Shown here piece by piece: positions 1 through 5,859 of a DNA stretch of 5,859 nucleotides. Source of the stretch: Paracoccaceae bacterium (lineage in GTDB: Bacteria; Pseudomonadota; Alphaproteobacteria; Rhodobacterales; Rhodobacteraceae). Location: assembly GCA_016765235.1 (NCBI GenBank), contig JAESQH010000222.1, forward strand, positions 1 to 5,859, given 5' to 3'. Within the stretch, counting starts at the first letter, position 1. Every line of letters begins with the position of its first letter. The notes under the pieces were generated by a model. That model did no database searches. It was not told the origin of the DNA and saw only the letters and a list, made by a program, of their open reading frames with translations. The translations under genes and the position numbers were made by a program.

Positions 1-5
1 CACAT

Positions 6-39
6 AAAAACGGGCCGCTCTCTTATCAAAAGCGGCCCG
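6..39 (-). terminator. Rho-independent terminator downstream of recA
   Basis: Read on the minus strand, a perfect 9-bp GC-rich stem (CGGGCCGCT pairing with AGCGGCCCG, plus-strand arms 11-19 and 31-39) encloses an 11-base loop and is followed directly by five Ts (plus-strand A run 6-10). This is the classic intrinsic terminator layout. It begins 21 bases after the recA stop codon. On the plus strand the hairpin is followed by As, so it terminates only minus-strand transcription and closes recA as its own unit. Seen directly in the sequence. Confidence 0.9.
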
Positions 40-60
40 AAAAATCGTATTTCTTGGAAA

Positions 61-1137
61 TTAGTCTTCCAGAACGTCCTCGTTCTTATTGGCGCCGATG
101 TCAAAATCTAGGCCATGCGCGGCCCTGATCTTATCTTCGATCTCCAGCGCCATATCTGGGTGATCTTTCAGGAAGGTTTTAGCGTTCTCGCGCCCCTGCC
201 CGATGCGTTCATCACCATAGCTGAACCAAGATCCTGCCTTATCGACAAGGCCGAGCTTAACCCCAAGGTCAATCAACTCCCCGCGTTTGGAAATTCCTTC
301 GCCATACATGATGTCGAATTCCACCTGCTTGAACGGCGGTGCAACCTTGTTCTTGACCACTTTAACACGGGTCGCGTTACCAACGATTTCATCGCGATCC
401 TTCAGCGCACCAATGCGACGAATATCAAGACGAACCGAGGCGTAAAACTTCAGCGCATTACCGCCCGATGTCGTCTCTGGCGAGCCAAACATAACCCCGA
501 TTTTCATCCGAATCTGGTTAATGAAGATAACCATACAGTTCGAGCGGCTAATCGCCCCCGTCAGCTTGCGCATCGCCTGACTCATCAGCCTTGCCTGTGC
601 ACCAACTTGATGGTCGCCCATGTCGCCCTCAAGTTCCGACTTAGGCGTCAACGCCGCCACCGAATCCACAACAACAAGCGAAACCGCGCCGGAACGCACT
701 AACGTTTCCACGATTTCCAACGCCTGTTCGCCACCGTCAGGCTGCGAAATCAGCAACTCGTCCAGATCAACGCCAAGCTTCTTCGCATAGGTCGGATCAA
801 GCGCGTGTTCCGCGTCTACGAACGCACAAATGCCGCCCTTTTTCTGCGATTCTGCAAGTACATGCAGCGCCAACGTGGTCTTACCCGAGCTTTCCGGCCC
901 GTAAATTTCGACGATCCGGCCCTGCGGCAAACCGCCGATACCAAGCGCGATGTCTAGACCAATAGAACCAGTCGAGGTCGACTCGATGTCCATCATCGTA
1001 CTATCTTGACCCAGCCGCATGACCGAGCCCTTGCCGAAGTTACGCTCAATCTGGCTGAGCGCCGATTCCAGCGCCTTTTGCTTGTCCATATCGCGTCTCT
1101 CGCCCATATCCAGAATATTTTTCGCTGCTTTTGCCAT
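61..1137 (-). CDS. recA: Recombinase RecA
   Basis: RecA is the cytoplasmic ATP-dependent strand-exchange protein of homologous recombination; its filament on single-stranded DNA also triggers LexA self-cleavage in the SOS response. The 358 residues are close to the family norm of about 350. Visible features are the Walker A motif GPESSGKTT (residues 80-88), the conserved DAEHALDP stretch (108-115), a Walker B strand ending in VVVDSVAAL (about 155-163), loop L1 GDMGDHQVGAQARLM (171-185), loop L2 INQIRMKIGVMFGSPETT (206-223) and a short acidic tail ending EDVLED. The ATG at 1137 has a good ribosome binding site eight bases upstream. Internal ATGs at residues 11 and 17 would remove only the non-conserved N-terminal lead. 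The gene stands alone between an SOS-type promoter and an intrinsic terminator. Identity is certain; the exact start is very likely but not proven. Confidence 0.98.
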   Translation of the reverse strand: MAKAAKNILDMGERRDMDKQKALESALSQIERNFGKGSVMRLGQDSTMMDIESTSTGSIGLDIALGIGGLPQGRIVEIYGPESSGKTTLALHVLAESQKKGGICAFVDAEHALDPTYAKKLGVDLDELLISQPDGGEQALEIVETLVRSGAVSLVVVDSVAALTPKSELEGDMGDHQVGAQARLMSQAMRKLTGAISRSNCMVIFINQIRMKIGVMFGSPETTSGGNALKFYASVRLDIRRIGALKDRDEIVGNATRVKVVKNKVAPPFKQVEFDIMYGEGISKRGELIDLGVKLGLVDKAGSWFSYGDERIGQGRENAKTFLKDHPDMALEIEDKIRAAHGLDFDIGANKNEDVLED

Positions 1138-1142
1138 TGTTT

Positions 1143-1150
1143 CTTTCCTT
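1143..1150 (-). promoter_or_regulatory. recA ribosome binding site
   Basis: The minus strand reads AAGGAAAG here. Its core AAGGA (1146-1150) is separated by eight bases from the ATG at 1137-1135. This supports the long RecA start over the internal ATGs at residues 11 and 17, the latter of which has only a weak GAGAG upstream. Confidence 0.75.
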
Positions 1151-1185
1151 ATTTCACATCTTGCCTAGTCGAGCAATCACTGCTT

Positions 1186-1214
1186 ATGTTCGCCTCTTGT
1201 TCTCATTTACTCAA
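1186..1214 (-). promoter_or_regulatory. Putative sigma-70-type promoter of recA
   Basis: On the minus strand TTGAGT (plus 1209-1214, four of six matches to TTGACA) is separated by 17 bases from GAACAT (plus 1186-1191, three of six matches to TATAAT). The -10 element is poor, but the SOS box lies across the spacer and -10 region, where LexA would block RNA polymerase. Transcription would begin near 1179, giving a leader of roughly 40 bases. The box position is the main support; the hexamer assignment is inference. Confidence 0.45.
1188..1202 (-). promoter_or_regulatory. LexA binding site (alphaproteobacterial SOS box)
   Basis: The plus strand shows GTTC at 1188-1191 and GTTC at 1199-1202 with exactly seven bases between them (minus strand GAAC-N7-GAAC). 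The direct repeat GTTC-N7-GTTC is the established LexA operator of alphaproteobacteria and is known upstream of recA in that class. It lies 51-65 bases before the recA start, overlapping the likely promoter, so LexA should repress recA until DNA damage. The exact spacing and its position before recA make a chance match unlikely. Confidence 0.88.
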
Positions 1215-1323
1215 CATGAGACCAAAACAAGAACATTGCAAGATAAATTTTCACTAGTTACATCTTTCCCTGTTATTGGTTACTTAATAGTAAAGGTCTT
1301 AAAAATAATCTGGATATTCATAA

Positions 1324-1920
1324 ATGTTGATTTCACTAAACAAAAAGTTAACATTTCTAGCTATGCCAAAAGCCGCCTCGACCAGTATCGAGATGGCATT
1401 ATCCCCTCATTGCGACATCGCGTTCATCAATAACCCGCGCGTCAAACACATTCGATACCGCCGTTACAAACGGTTTATCCTTCCCTACATAGTCCAATCC
1501 GGCTTCGGCCCATTGGAAACAACCTGTCTGTTTCGCGAACCCACCGACTGGCTGTTCAGTTGGTATCGCTATCGTTCGCGCGACAAAATCAAATCCAAAC
1601 TGCAAAGCACCGCGAATATGTCATTCGACGATTTCGTCTCGCGCTACATCGATGGAGATGCAAACGTTTTTGACATCGGTCGCACCTCACTTTTTGTTAT
1701 CGATCACGATGGAATTCCGGCCGTGGATTATATCTATCGATATGAAAGCCTGCCCGCCTATATCAAATTTCTTGAAGCGCGATTCGAGGAAAAATTCAAT
1801 TTGGAGTATTTAAACGAATCTCCGAAGCGGGATTTCTCACTGTCCGCGCAATTGAAAACACAACTGGAACAATTTCTGACGCCGGAATACGAAATATACG
1901 AGACCGCGTGCAAGGGCTAA
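1324..1920 (+). CDS. Sulfotransferase-like family protein
   Basis: This 198-residue protein resembles small PAPS-dependent sulfotransferases. The N-terminus has a beta strand leading into the phosphosulfate-binding loop (TFLAMPKAASTSIE, about 10-23, with Lys16, Ser19, Thr20 and Ser21). The motif CLFREPTDWLFSWYRYRSR (69-87) matches the 3'-phosphate-binding Arg...Ser signature, with Arg71 and Ser79. The C-terminal part (about 130-198) is helical and charged and may bind substrate. There is no signal peptide or membrane segment. The acceptor is unknown; family members act on glycans, lipids or small alcohols. At about 200 residues it is shorter than typical 250-300 residue sulfotransferases. A start at Met14 (1363) would cut off the strand that precedes the loop, so the ATG at 1324 is preferred, although its ribosome binding site (CTGGAT) is weak. 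It runs divergently from recA and converges on cckA. The family is likely; activity and substrate are not established. Confidence 0.8.
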   Translation: MLISLNKKLTFLAMPKAASTSIEMALSPHCDIAFINNPRVKHIRYRRYKRFILPYIVQSGFGPLETTCLFREPTDWLFSWYRYRSRDKIKSKLQSTANMSFDDFVSRYIDGDANVFDIGRTSLFVIDHDGIPAVDYIYRYESLPAYIKFLEARFEEKFNLEYLNESPKRDFSLSAQLKTQLEQFLTPEYEIYETACKG

Positions 1921-3692
1921 GCCTCAATCTGTTCTTTGACTTTTTGGGTTAGCTCCACCAATGAAAACGGTTTAGCCAGAAATGCAGCGTTGGGAATTTC
2001 GGGGTCTCCGTCCTGAAAAGCATCCTCTGCATAGCCGGACACAAATACAACTTTCGCACCCGGTCGCGTGGCTAGCGCTTCACGCACCCATGTCGGGCCG
2101 TTTTTGCCCGGCATTACGACGTCTGACACAAAAATGTCGAATTCATCGCCACCTTTAAGCACATCCAATGCCTCTTCGCCCGACGATGCCTGTGTCACAG
2201 TATAGCCCCGCAATGCCAATGCACGCGCAGCGAAAGCGCGAACGGGTGCTTCGTCTTCCACCAATAAAACGCGCCCGCGCCCCGTTTGATTGCTCTCGAC
2301 CACTTCAACTCTGGGTTCTGGTTTCACCACATCAATTGGTTCGTCATTTACCGGTAAATAAATCAAAAACTGCGATCCAGATCCCTCGGTGCTGTCCACA
2401 AAAACAAACCCTCCGGTCTGCTTGATAATCCCGTAAACCGTGGCGAGGCCTAACCCCGTTCCCTCCCCTACCTTCTTGGTCGTAAAAAACGGTTCAAATA
2501 TCTTCGAAATTTTATCTGCCGGAATTCCCACACCTGTATCGCGCACTTCGACAACGACGTAGTCGCCGGGGTGAACAACCGCACGGTCGCGGCGCAATTC
2601 CTTGTGTAAAGTCTCGTTTCTGGTCCGTATGACCACCGTTCCGCCATCCGGCATCGCATCGCGCGCGTTCACGACGAGGTTCATAATCACTTGTTCGAAT
2701 TGGCGTTCATCGACCCGTACAGGTTTTAAATTCGCGCCATGTTCAGTGTGCAACGCCACCTTTTCACCCAGCAATCGGTTCAACAAATGCGACAGCTCGC
2801 AAAGCGTATCATCCAGATGCAGCGATTTGGGTCGCAAGGTCTGCTTGCGCGAGAACGCAAGCAACTGCCCGATCAGCGCCGCCGCCCTGTTCGAGTTCTG
2901 CTTGATCTGGTTCAGATCCTCATAGTCCGGTGACAATATATCCGTGCGGTGCAGCAGCAAATCCGCATGCCCCATAATGGCTGTTAAGATATTGTTAAAG
3001 TCATGTGCAATCCCGCCCGCTAACTGCCCGACCGCCTGCATCTTCTGGCTTTGAACGAACTGTGCTTCTAGCGTTTTCAGCTCAGTTGCATCACTCAGCA
3101 CGGCCAGAACCGTTGTTTTGCCGCCGCGCTTCATCTTGGACATTGTAACTTGAATATACACGTCTATCCCGTCGCGCCTGCACCGCGCCATTTCCGGCCT
3201 CCCAAGCCCGAAACCCTTCATTGTATCCTTCATGCGGTCGCGGATGGAGCGGCCTAAACCTTCCACAATTCCATCCAGCGTTTCTCCGACCAGATCATCC
3301 CGCCCTATCAGCGTGCAGGCGGCGACATTCGCCTGAAGTATTTCGCCGTTTTCGCCCGTGTCGATCATCGGAACAGGCAAATCGTCGAATAGATCACTGC
3401 CGATATGGTCCACCTTTTCCACTTCTGGCGGCAAAGTAATTGGCATAGATTTTCGCGTTTGTGTAAGCGTTATAAGGAAATAAAACGCAGCACTGCCTAA
3501 TGCCAGAGACGTTATAAAATACGCTGGCGCATATTCGAGGTAGATTGACAGCAACAACAATTGTGCCACAGCCAGCAGGCCAAGCGCTGCGCGAACGGTT
3601 GTCCAGTTTGCGGTCCCAAATGGCAGGTGAAGGTTGTCTTTTAATTCTGCCGGCATTATTTCCCCTGAGCAATCCGTAACGTTAAAAGTCAC
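1917..3692 (-). CDS. cckA: CckA-type hybrid histidine kinase/response regulator
   Basis: CckA is the membrane hybrid kinase that, in Caulobacter and relatives, sends phosphate through ChpT to the regulator CtrA; in Rhodobacterales this pathway is linked to motility and gene transfer agents. The 591 residues hold two transmembrane helices (about 33-52 and 56-77), one PAS-like domain (about 100-205), a HisKA domain with GGIAHDFNNILTAI (His230 the likely phospho-site), an HATPase domain (N-box NLVVNARDA with Asn342, G1 DTGVGIP at 385, F-box FEPFFTTK, G2 GEGTGLGLA at 409-417) and a receiver domain (acidic residues Glu479, Asp480 and Glu481, phospho-acceptor Asp524, Ser552, Lys574). The GTG start at 3692 follows AGGGTGG. 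An in-frame ATG at 3656 with AGGGGAA upstream is equally credible and removes only 12 residues. The protein is shorter than the roughly 690-residue Caulobacter CckA, which has two PAS domains. All kinase and receiver residues are intact. The assignment to CckA rather than another HDFNN-type hybrid kinase rests on overall resemblance. Confidence 0.87.
   Translation of the reverse strand: MTFNVTDCSGEIMPAELKDNLHLPFGTANWTTVRAALGLLAVAQLLLLSIYLEYAPAYFITSLALGSAAFYFLITLTQTRKSMPITLPPEVEKVDHIGSDLFDDLPVPMIDTGENGEILQANVAACTLIGRDDLVGETLDGIVEGLGRSIRDRMKDTMKGFGLGRPEMARCRRDGIDVYIQVTMSKMKRGGKTTVLAVLSDATELKTLEAQFVQSQKMQAVGQLAGGIAHDFNNILTAIMGHADLLLHRTDILSPDYEDLNQIKQNSNRAAALIGQLLAFSRKQTLRPKSLHLDDTLCELSHLLNRLLGEKVALHTEHGANLKPVRVDERQFEQVIMNLVVNARDAMPDGGTVVIRTRNETLHKELRRDRAVVHPGDYVVVEVRDTGVGIPADKISKIFEPFFTTKKVGEGTGLGLATVYGIIKQTGGFVFVDSTEGSGSQFLIYLPVNDEPIDVVKPEPRVEVVESNQTGRGRVLLVEDEAPVRAFAARALALRGYTVTQASSGEEALDVLKGGDEFDIFVSDVVMPGKNGPTWVREALATRPGAKVVFVSGYAEDAFQDGDPEIPNAAFLAKPFSLVELTQKVKEQIEA
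3660..3666 (-). promoter_or_regulatory. Alternative ribosome binding site inside the 5' end of cckA
   Basis: The minus strand reads AGGGGAA, with the AGGGG core five bases before an in-frame ATG at 3656-3654. It competes with the upstream GTG start at 3692, whose own site AGGGTGG lies at 3697-3703. Both starts leave the transmembrane segments intact, so sequence alone does not decide between them. Confidence 0.4.
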
Positions 3693-3743
3693 TAAACCAC
3701 CCTAAGGGTTAATATTTCGTTTACAACCTATAAGTGCATTTTA

Positions 3744-4919
3744 TTAAATCCGACGCAACCGCGCACAGTAAAATCCGTCGCCACCCTGCACCGGCGTCAG
3801 CGACATATCTTCTTCCAGAACCCAATCTGCGTTGCGCGCAAGAAAGGCCGAAACCTGATCACCATTTTCCACGGACAAAATCGAGCATGTCGCGTAGGCC
3901 ATCACTCCACCCGCGCGAACATACTGCGCGGCCCCGTCCAGAATTTGCGATTGTAGCGCCGTAACTTTATCCAAAAACCCTTGATCCAAGCGCCATTTCG
4001 CGTCCGGATTGCGCCGCCATGCGCCAGTGCCGGTGCAAGGTGCATCAACGACCACAAGATCGCAAACGGGATTGTTTTGGCGCAATGCCTCGCTCGATAA
4101 AACCTGTACGGTTGCACCTGCGCGCCGCGCCCGTTCTGGCAAATCCTTCATCCGCCGCGCGTTTGCATCATGCGCCAACAACACACCGTTGCCGCCCATA
4201 TCTGCCGCCAAAGCCAGCGTTTTACCGCCGCCGCCTGCGCAATAATCCAGCACCGTCATGCCAGCCTGTGCCCCGCAAAACGCAGCGACAGCTTGGCTAG
4301 AGGCATCCTGCAATTCTACCAAACCGTAATCATACGCCAAACTTCGCGCCAGTTTTCGCGGGTTCTGCGTTATCCGCAAAGCATTCGCAGCCAGCGCGTG
4401 TGGTTCCGTGAAAATTAGATCCCGCGCTAACATGCGCTCCGCGTCATCAACGGTTGCTTTCAGGCTGTTCACGCGCAAATCGACGGGGGCGCGCAGCGAC
4501 ATCGCCTCCATCACCGCGGGTAGATCGTTGCCAAGTGATCTCATCAATTCCGGCAATAGAAAATCGGGGAAGTTGAGCGCGACGGGGAGCGACGCCTCAA
4601 CATCACTCGAAAATTGCTCGGCAGCCAACAAGGGTTCGGGCGCAAAGCGTTCGCCGCTAAACAGGGCCGCAACATCTTCGCCCGCTTGATATTGGTGCGC
4701 CATGACCAAGCCACGCCCCGTCATCGCGTCGGCGGCGTGGGCCAATGCGCGTTTCTGGCGCAAGCAGTCAAATACAATGTCACGCACCGCTGCGCGATCC
4801 TTTGATCCGGCGTACCGGTTCTGTCGCGCCCAACGGGTCAATCCACGCTCGGCAGGTTCTCCGGTAAGGATTTCGTCTAACAGGCTGATCGCAGCAGAAA
4901 GTCGTGCAGAGGGTGTCAT
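3744..4919 (-). CDS. RsmB/NOP-family RNA (cytosine-5) methyltransferase
   Basis: This SAM-dependent enzyme methylates carbon 5 of a cytosine in RNA. The family includes RsmB (16S rRNA C967), RsmF and NOP2, and this protein most resembles RsmB. Of its 391 residues, the first 60 or so form a helical NusB-like region rich in Arg and Ala. An RNA-binding segment follows (LRVNSLKAT, 148-156), then the catalytic domain with motif I DYCAGGGGKTLALAA (225-239, SAM binding), motif IV DAPCTGTGAWRRNPD (292-306, Cys295, which assists product release) and motif VI YATCSILSVENGDQV (342-356, Cys345 the nucleophile). Both catalytic cysteines are present. It is shorter than E. coli RsmB (about 430 residues), and alphaproteobacteria often carry more than one family member, so C967 is a guess and no symbol is given. 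The ATG at 4919 is 18 bases after the MAPEG stop, behind a weak CAGG site, suggesting co-transcription. Confidence 0.92.
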   Translation of the reverse strand: MTPSARLSAAISLLDEILTGEPAERGLTRWARQNRYAGSKDRAAVRDIVFDCLRQKRALAHAADAMTGRGLVMAHQYQAGEDVAALFSGERFAPEPLLAAEQFSSDVEASLPVALNFPDFLLPELMRSLGNDLPAVMEAMSLRAPVDLRVNSLKATVDDAERMLARDLIFTEPHALAANALRITQNPRKLARSLAYDYGLVELQDASSQAVAAFCGAQAGMTVLDYCAGGGGKTLALAADMGGNGVLLAHDANARRMKDLPERARRAGATVQVLSSEALRQNNPVCDLVVVDAPCTGTGAWRRNPDAKWRLDQGFLDKVTALQSQILDGAAQYVRAGGVMAYATCSILSVENGDQVSAFLARNADWVLEEDMSLTPVQGGDGFYCARLRRI

Positions 4920-4937
4920 TATATCAGCCTGTAACCG

Positions 4938-5357
4938 CTACCAAAGCAGCGCTATCCCTAGACCAATCCAACTTATCAACAAGCCGATCAGCCCGACCAC
5001 AAACGCATTAAAGCGTTTACGCAAATGGTTGGTACCCACATGAATAAAATGATGTACCGACCGCGAGATAACATAAATTATTGCTCCGATTGCCACTAAA
5101 CCGTTCGCACTGTCCGTCGCCGCAGCAATCGCCACGACCGTGTATAGTAACACAGGTGTTTCGAACTGGTTGGTGACATTGTTCTGAAACTGCTTGATCG
5201 AGTCGGGATAATTGCGCGTATCAAGCGCAACATCACCGAAAGTAACTTCTTTTCTCGCATGGCTTGCCAAACGAACATTGCCCATACGCACGATCGCAAA
5301 AAACGTCAAAGCTACTTGCAAGAACACGGCGATCAAAGCGATTGAAAGAGGAGTCAT
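4938..5357 (-). CDS. MAPEG-family integral membrane protein
   Basis: This 139-residue protein has four predicted transmembrane helices (about 4-24, 67-82, 85-99 and 118-138), the fold of the MAPEG family, whose eukaryotic members are microsomal glutathione S-transferases and eicosanoid synthases. Family-like motifs are NQFETPVLLY (63-72) after helix 1 and RSVHHFIHVGTNHLRKR (99-115) before helix 4. Length is typical. Bacterial members are largely uncharacterised, so glutathione-dependent activity is not claimed. The ATG at 5357-5355 directly abuts the guaB TAG at 5360-5358, and an AGGA site with eight-base spacing lies inside the end of guaB, so translation is probably coupled to guaB. It is followed after 18 bases by the RNA methyltransferase gene. 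The grouping with guaB looks like operon sharing, not an obvious shared pathway. Confidence 0.88.
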   Translation of the reverse strand: MTPLSIALIAVFLQVALTFFAIVRMGNVRLASHARKEVTFGDVALDTRNYPDSIKQFQNNVTNQFETPVLLYTVVAIAAATDSANGLVAIGAIIYVISRSVHHFIHVGTNHLRKRFNAFVVGLIGLLISWIGLGIALLW

Positions 5358-5859
5358 CTATCCCATCCTGTAATTCGGGCTTTCGCGGGTGATCTGGACA
5401 TCATGCACATGACTTTCCTTCAATCCCGCCCCCGTGATCTTAACAAACGTACAACTGGTGCGCATCTCGGCAACTGTAGCATTGCCTGTATAGCCCATTG
5501 CTGCGCGCAAGCCACCAACCAATTGATGTAACGTAGCACCTGCCGCGCCCTTATAAGGCACCTGCCCCTCGATCCCTTCGGGGACCAGTTTTCGGCGCTG
5601 ACTTCCTTCTGAAAATACCGGTCGGCCGACCCACGCGCCATAGCGCCAACGGATCCCATACCACGATAGGATTTGAAACTGCGGCCTTGATACAAGATCA
5701 CCTCGCCCGGGGCCTCGTCCGTGCCGGCCAGCATCGAGCCGAGCATGGCGCAAGACGCCCCCGCCGCGATGGCCTTGGCGAAATCGCCCGAGAATTTTAT
5801 ACCACCATCGGCAATGATCGGCGTGCCGGATTTTGCGCCTTCCCCGGCGCAATCCAATA
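5358..5859 (-). CDS. guaB: IMP dehydrogenase, C-terminal part, interrupted by a frameshift and cut by the window edge
   Basis: IMP dehydrogenase oxidises IMP to XMP with NAD+, the committed step of GMP synthesis in the cytosol. Only the 3' portion lies in the window. Reading from 5859 down, one frame gives the IMP phosphate-binding region GTPIIADGGIKFSGD, then MLGSMLAGTDEAPGE and the flap GSVGAMARGSADRYFQ, with the catalytic Arg-Tyr pair in DRYF. After VSAE the conserved sequence continues in another frame as KLVPEGIEGQVPYKG and ends SGLKESHVHDV-like and ESPNYRMG (actual residues GAGLKESHVHDV), followed by TAG at 5360-5358. One missing base in a T run at 5589-5592 explains the switch: GAA AAA CTG is expected where GAA AAC TGG is read. 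The active-site cysteine loop would be upstream, outside the window. The gene is the first of a tight minus-strand series. Identity is certain. Whether the frameshift is real is unknown; because guaB is normally needed without guanine, a sequence error is more likely. Confidence 0.92.
   Translation of the reverse strand, partial: IGLRRGRRKIRHADHCRWWYKILGRFRQGHRGGGVLRHARLDAGRHGRGPGRGDLVSRPQFQILSWYGIRWRYGAWVGRPVFSEGSQRRKLVPEGIEGQVPYKGAAGATLHQLVGGLRAAMGYTGNATVAEMRTSCTFVKITGAGLKESHVHDVQITRESPNYRMG
5589..5592 (-). other. guaB: Apparent one-base deletion in guaB
   Basis: The plus strand has TTTT (minus AAAA within GCC GAA AAC TGG). Adding one A restores GAA AAA CTG GTC CCC GAA GGG, encoding EKLVPEG, which matches the conserved KLVPEGIEG of IMP dehydrogenases and rejoins both conserved halves in one frame. 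A short homopolymer is a common place for sequencing errors. It is not a canonical X XXY YYZ slippery heptamer, so programmed frameshifting is unlikely. Confidence 0.85.

Noticed and set aside
115..702. Long plus-strand open frame opposite recA (195 codons)
   Set aside because: It lies wholly antisense to recA, its translation has no recognisable motif, and RecA on the other strand is unmistakable.
1261..1323. Promoter for the sulfotransferase-like gene
   Set aside because: The region is AT-rich and TTGGTT followed after 17 bases by TTAAAA can be picked out, but both hexamers match poorly and many such pairs occur by chance here.
1131..1433. Plus-strand open frame across the recA leader and the start of the sulfotransferase-like gene
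   Set aside because: It overlaps the recA regulatory region and the better-supported gene at 1324 in a different frame, has no convincing ribosome binding site and shows no domain.
3394..3672. Minus-strand open frame overlapping the 5' part of cckA in another frame
   Set aside because: The cckA frame there encodes membrane helices and the start of the PAS region; the alternative has no family resemblance.
3693..3743. Possible CtrA binding site (TTAA-N7-TTAA) upstream of cckA
   Set aside because: Only one TTAA half-site in TTAACC context is present; no second half-site occurs at seven-base spacing.
4702..5043. Plus-strand open frame antisense to the methyltransferase and MAPEG genes
   Set aside because: It spans two well-supported minus-strand genes and their junction, and its translation is Arg/Ser-rich shadow sequence.
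1..5859. tRNA, rRNA, CRISPR array, insertion sequence, phage or defence genes
   Set aside because: No repeat arrays, terminal inverted repeats, transposase or integrase motifs or tRNA-like cloverleaf were seen, and nearly all bases are taken by identified genes.

Overview
The window looks like chromosomal core DNA of an alphaproteobacterium, most likely of the order Rhodobacterales (roseobacter-type). The evidence is a RecA of alphaproteobacterial type preceded by the direct-repeat SOS box GTTC-N7-GTTC used by alphaproteobacterial LexA, a CckA-type hybrid histidine kinase, and a small sulfotransferase-like protein of a kind I associate with marine Rhodobacteraceae. Base composition by eye is near half GC, except for an AT-rich stretch at about 1203-1370. 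The lineage call is inference from protein resemblance; no search was run.

Layout. Bases 1-60 hold a strong intrinsic terminator serving recA (61-1137, minus). Bases 1138-1323 are a divergent intergenic region with the recA ribosome binding site, a LexA box inside a plausible recA promoter, and the AT-rich leader of a sulfotransferase-like gene (1324-1920, plus). That gene converges on cckA (1917-3692, minus), and the two stop codons overlap. Upstream of cckA, all on the minus strand, are an RsmB/NOP-type RNA m5C methyltransferase (3744-4919), a small MAPEG-family membrane protein (4938-5357) and the 3' part of guaB (5358-5859), which runs off the window.

How the genes fit together. guaB, the MAPEG gene, the rsmB-like gene and possibly cckA lie head to tail with gaps of 0, 18 and 51 bases, so the first three at least probably form one transcript. 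Their roles differ (GMP synthesis, a membrane protein of unknown role, RNA methylation, cell-cycle phosphorelay). recA is a separate unit with its own SOS-controlled promoter and terminator. The sulfotransferase-like gene is the only plus-strand gene and the most accessory-looking part of the window.

The main anomaly is a one-base frameshift in guaB at a short T run (5589-5592 on the plus strand). It splits a highly conserved IMP dehydrogenase C-terminus between two frames and is either a sequencing or assembly error or a real lesion. I see no RNA gene, mobile element, CRISPR array, phage gene or new multi-gene system; this is mostly an ordinary core region.
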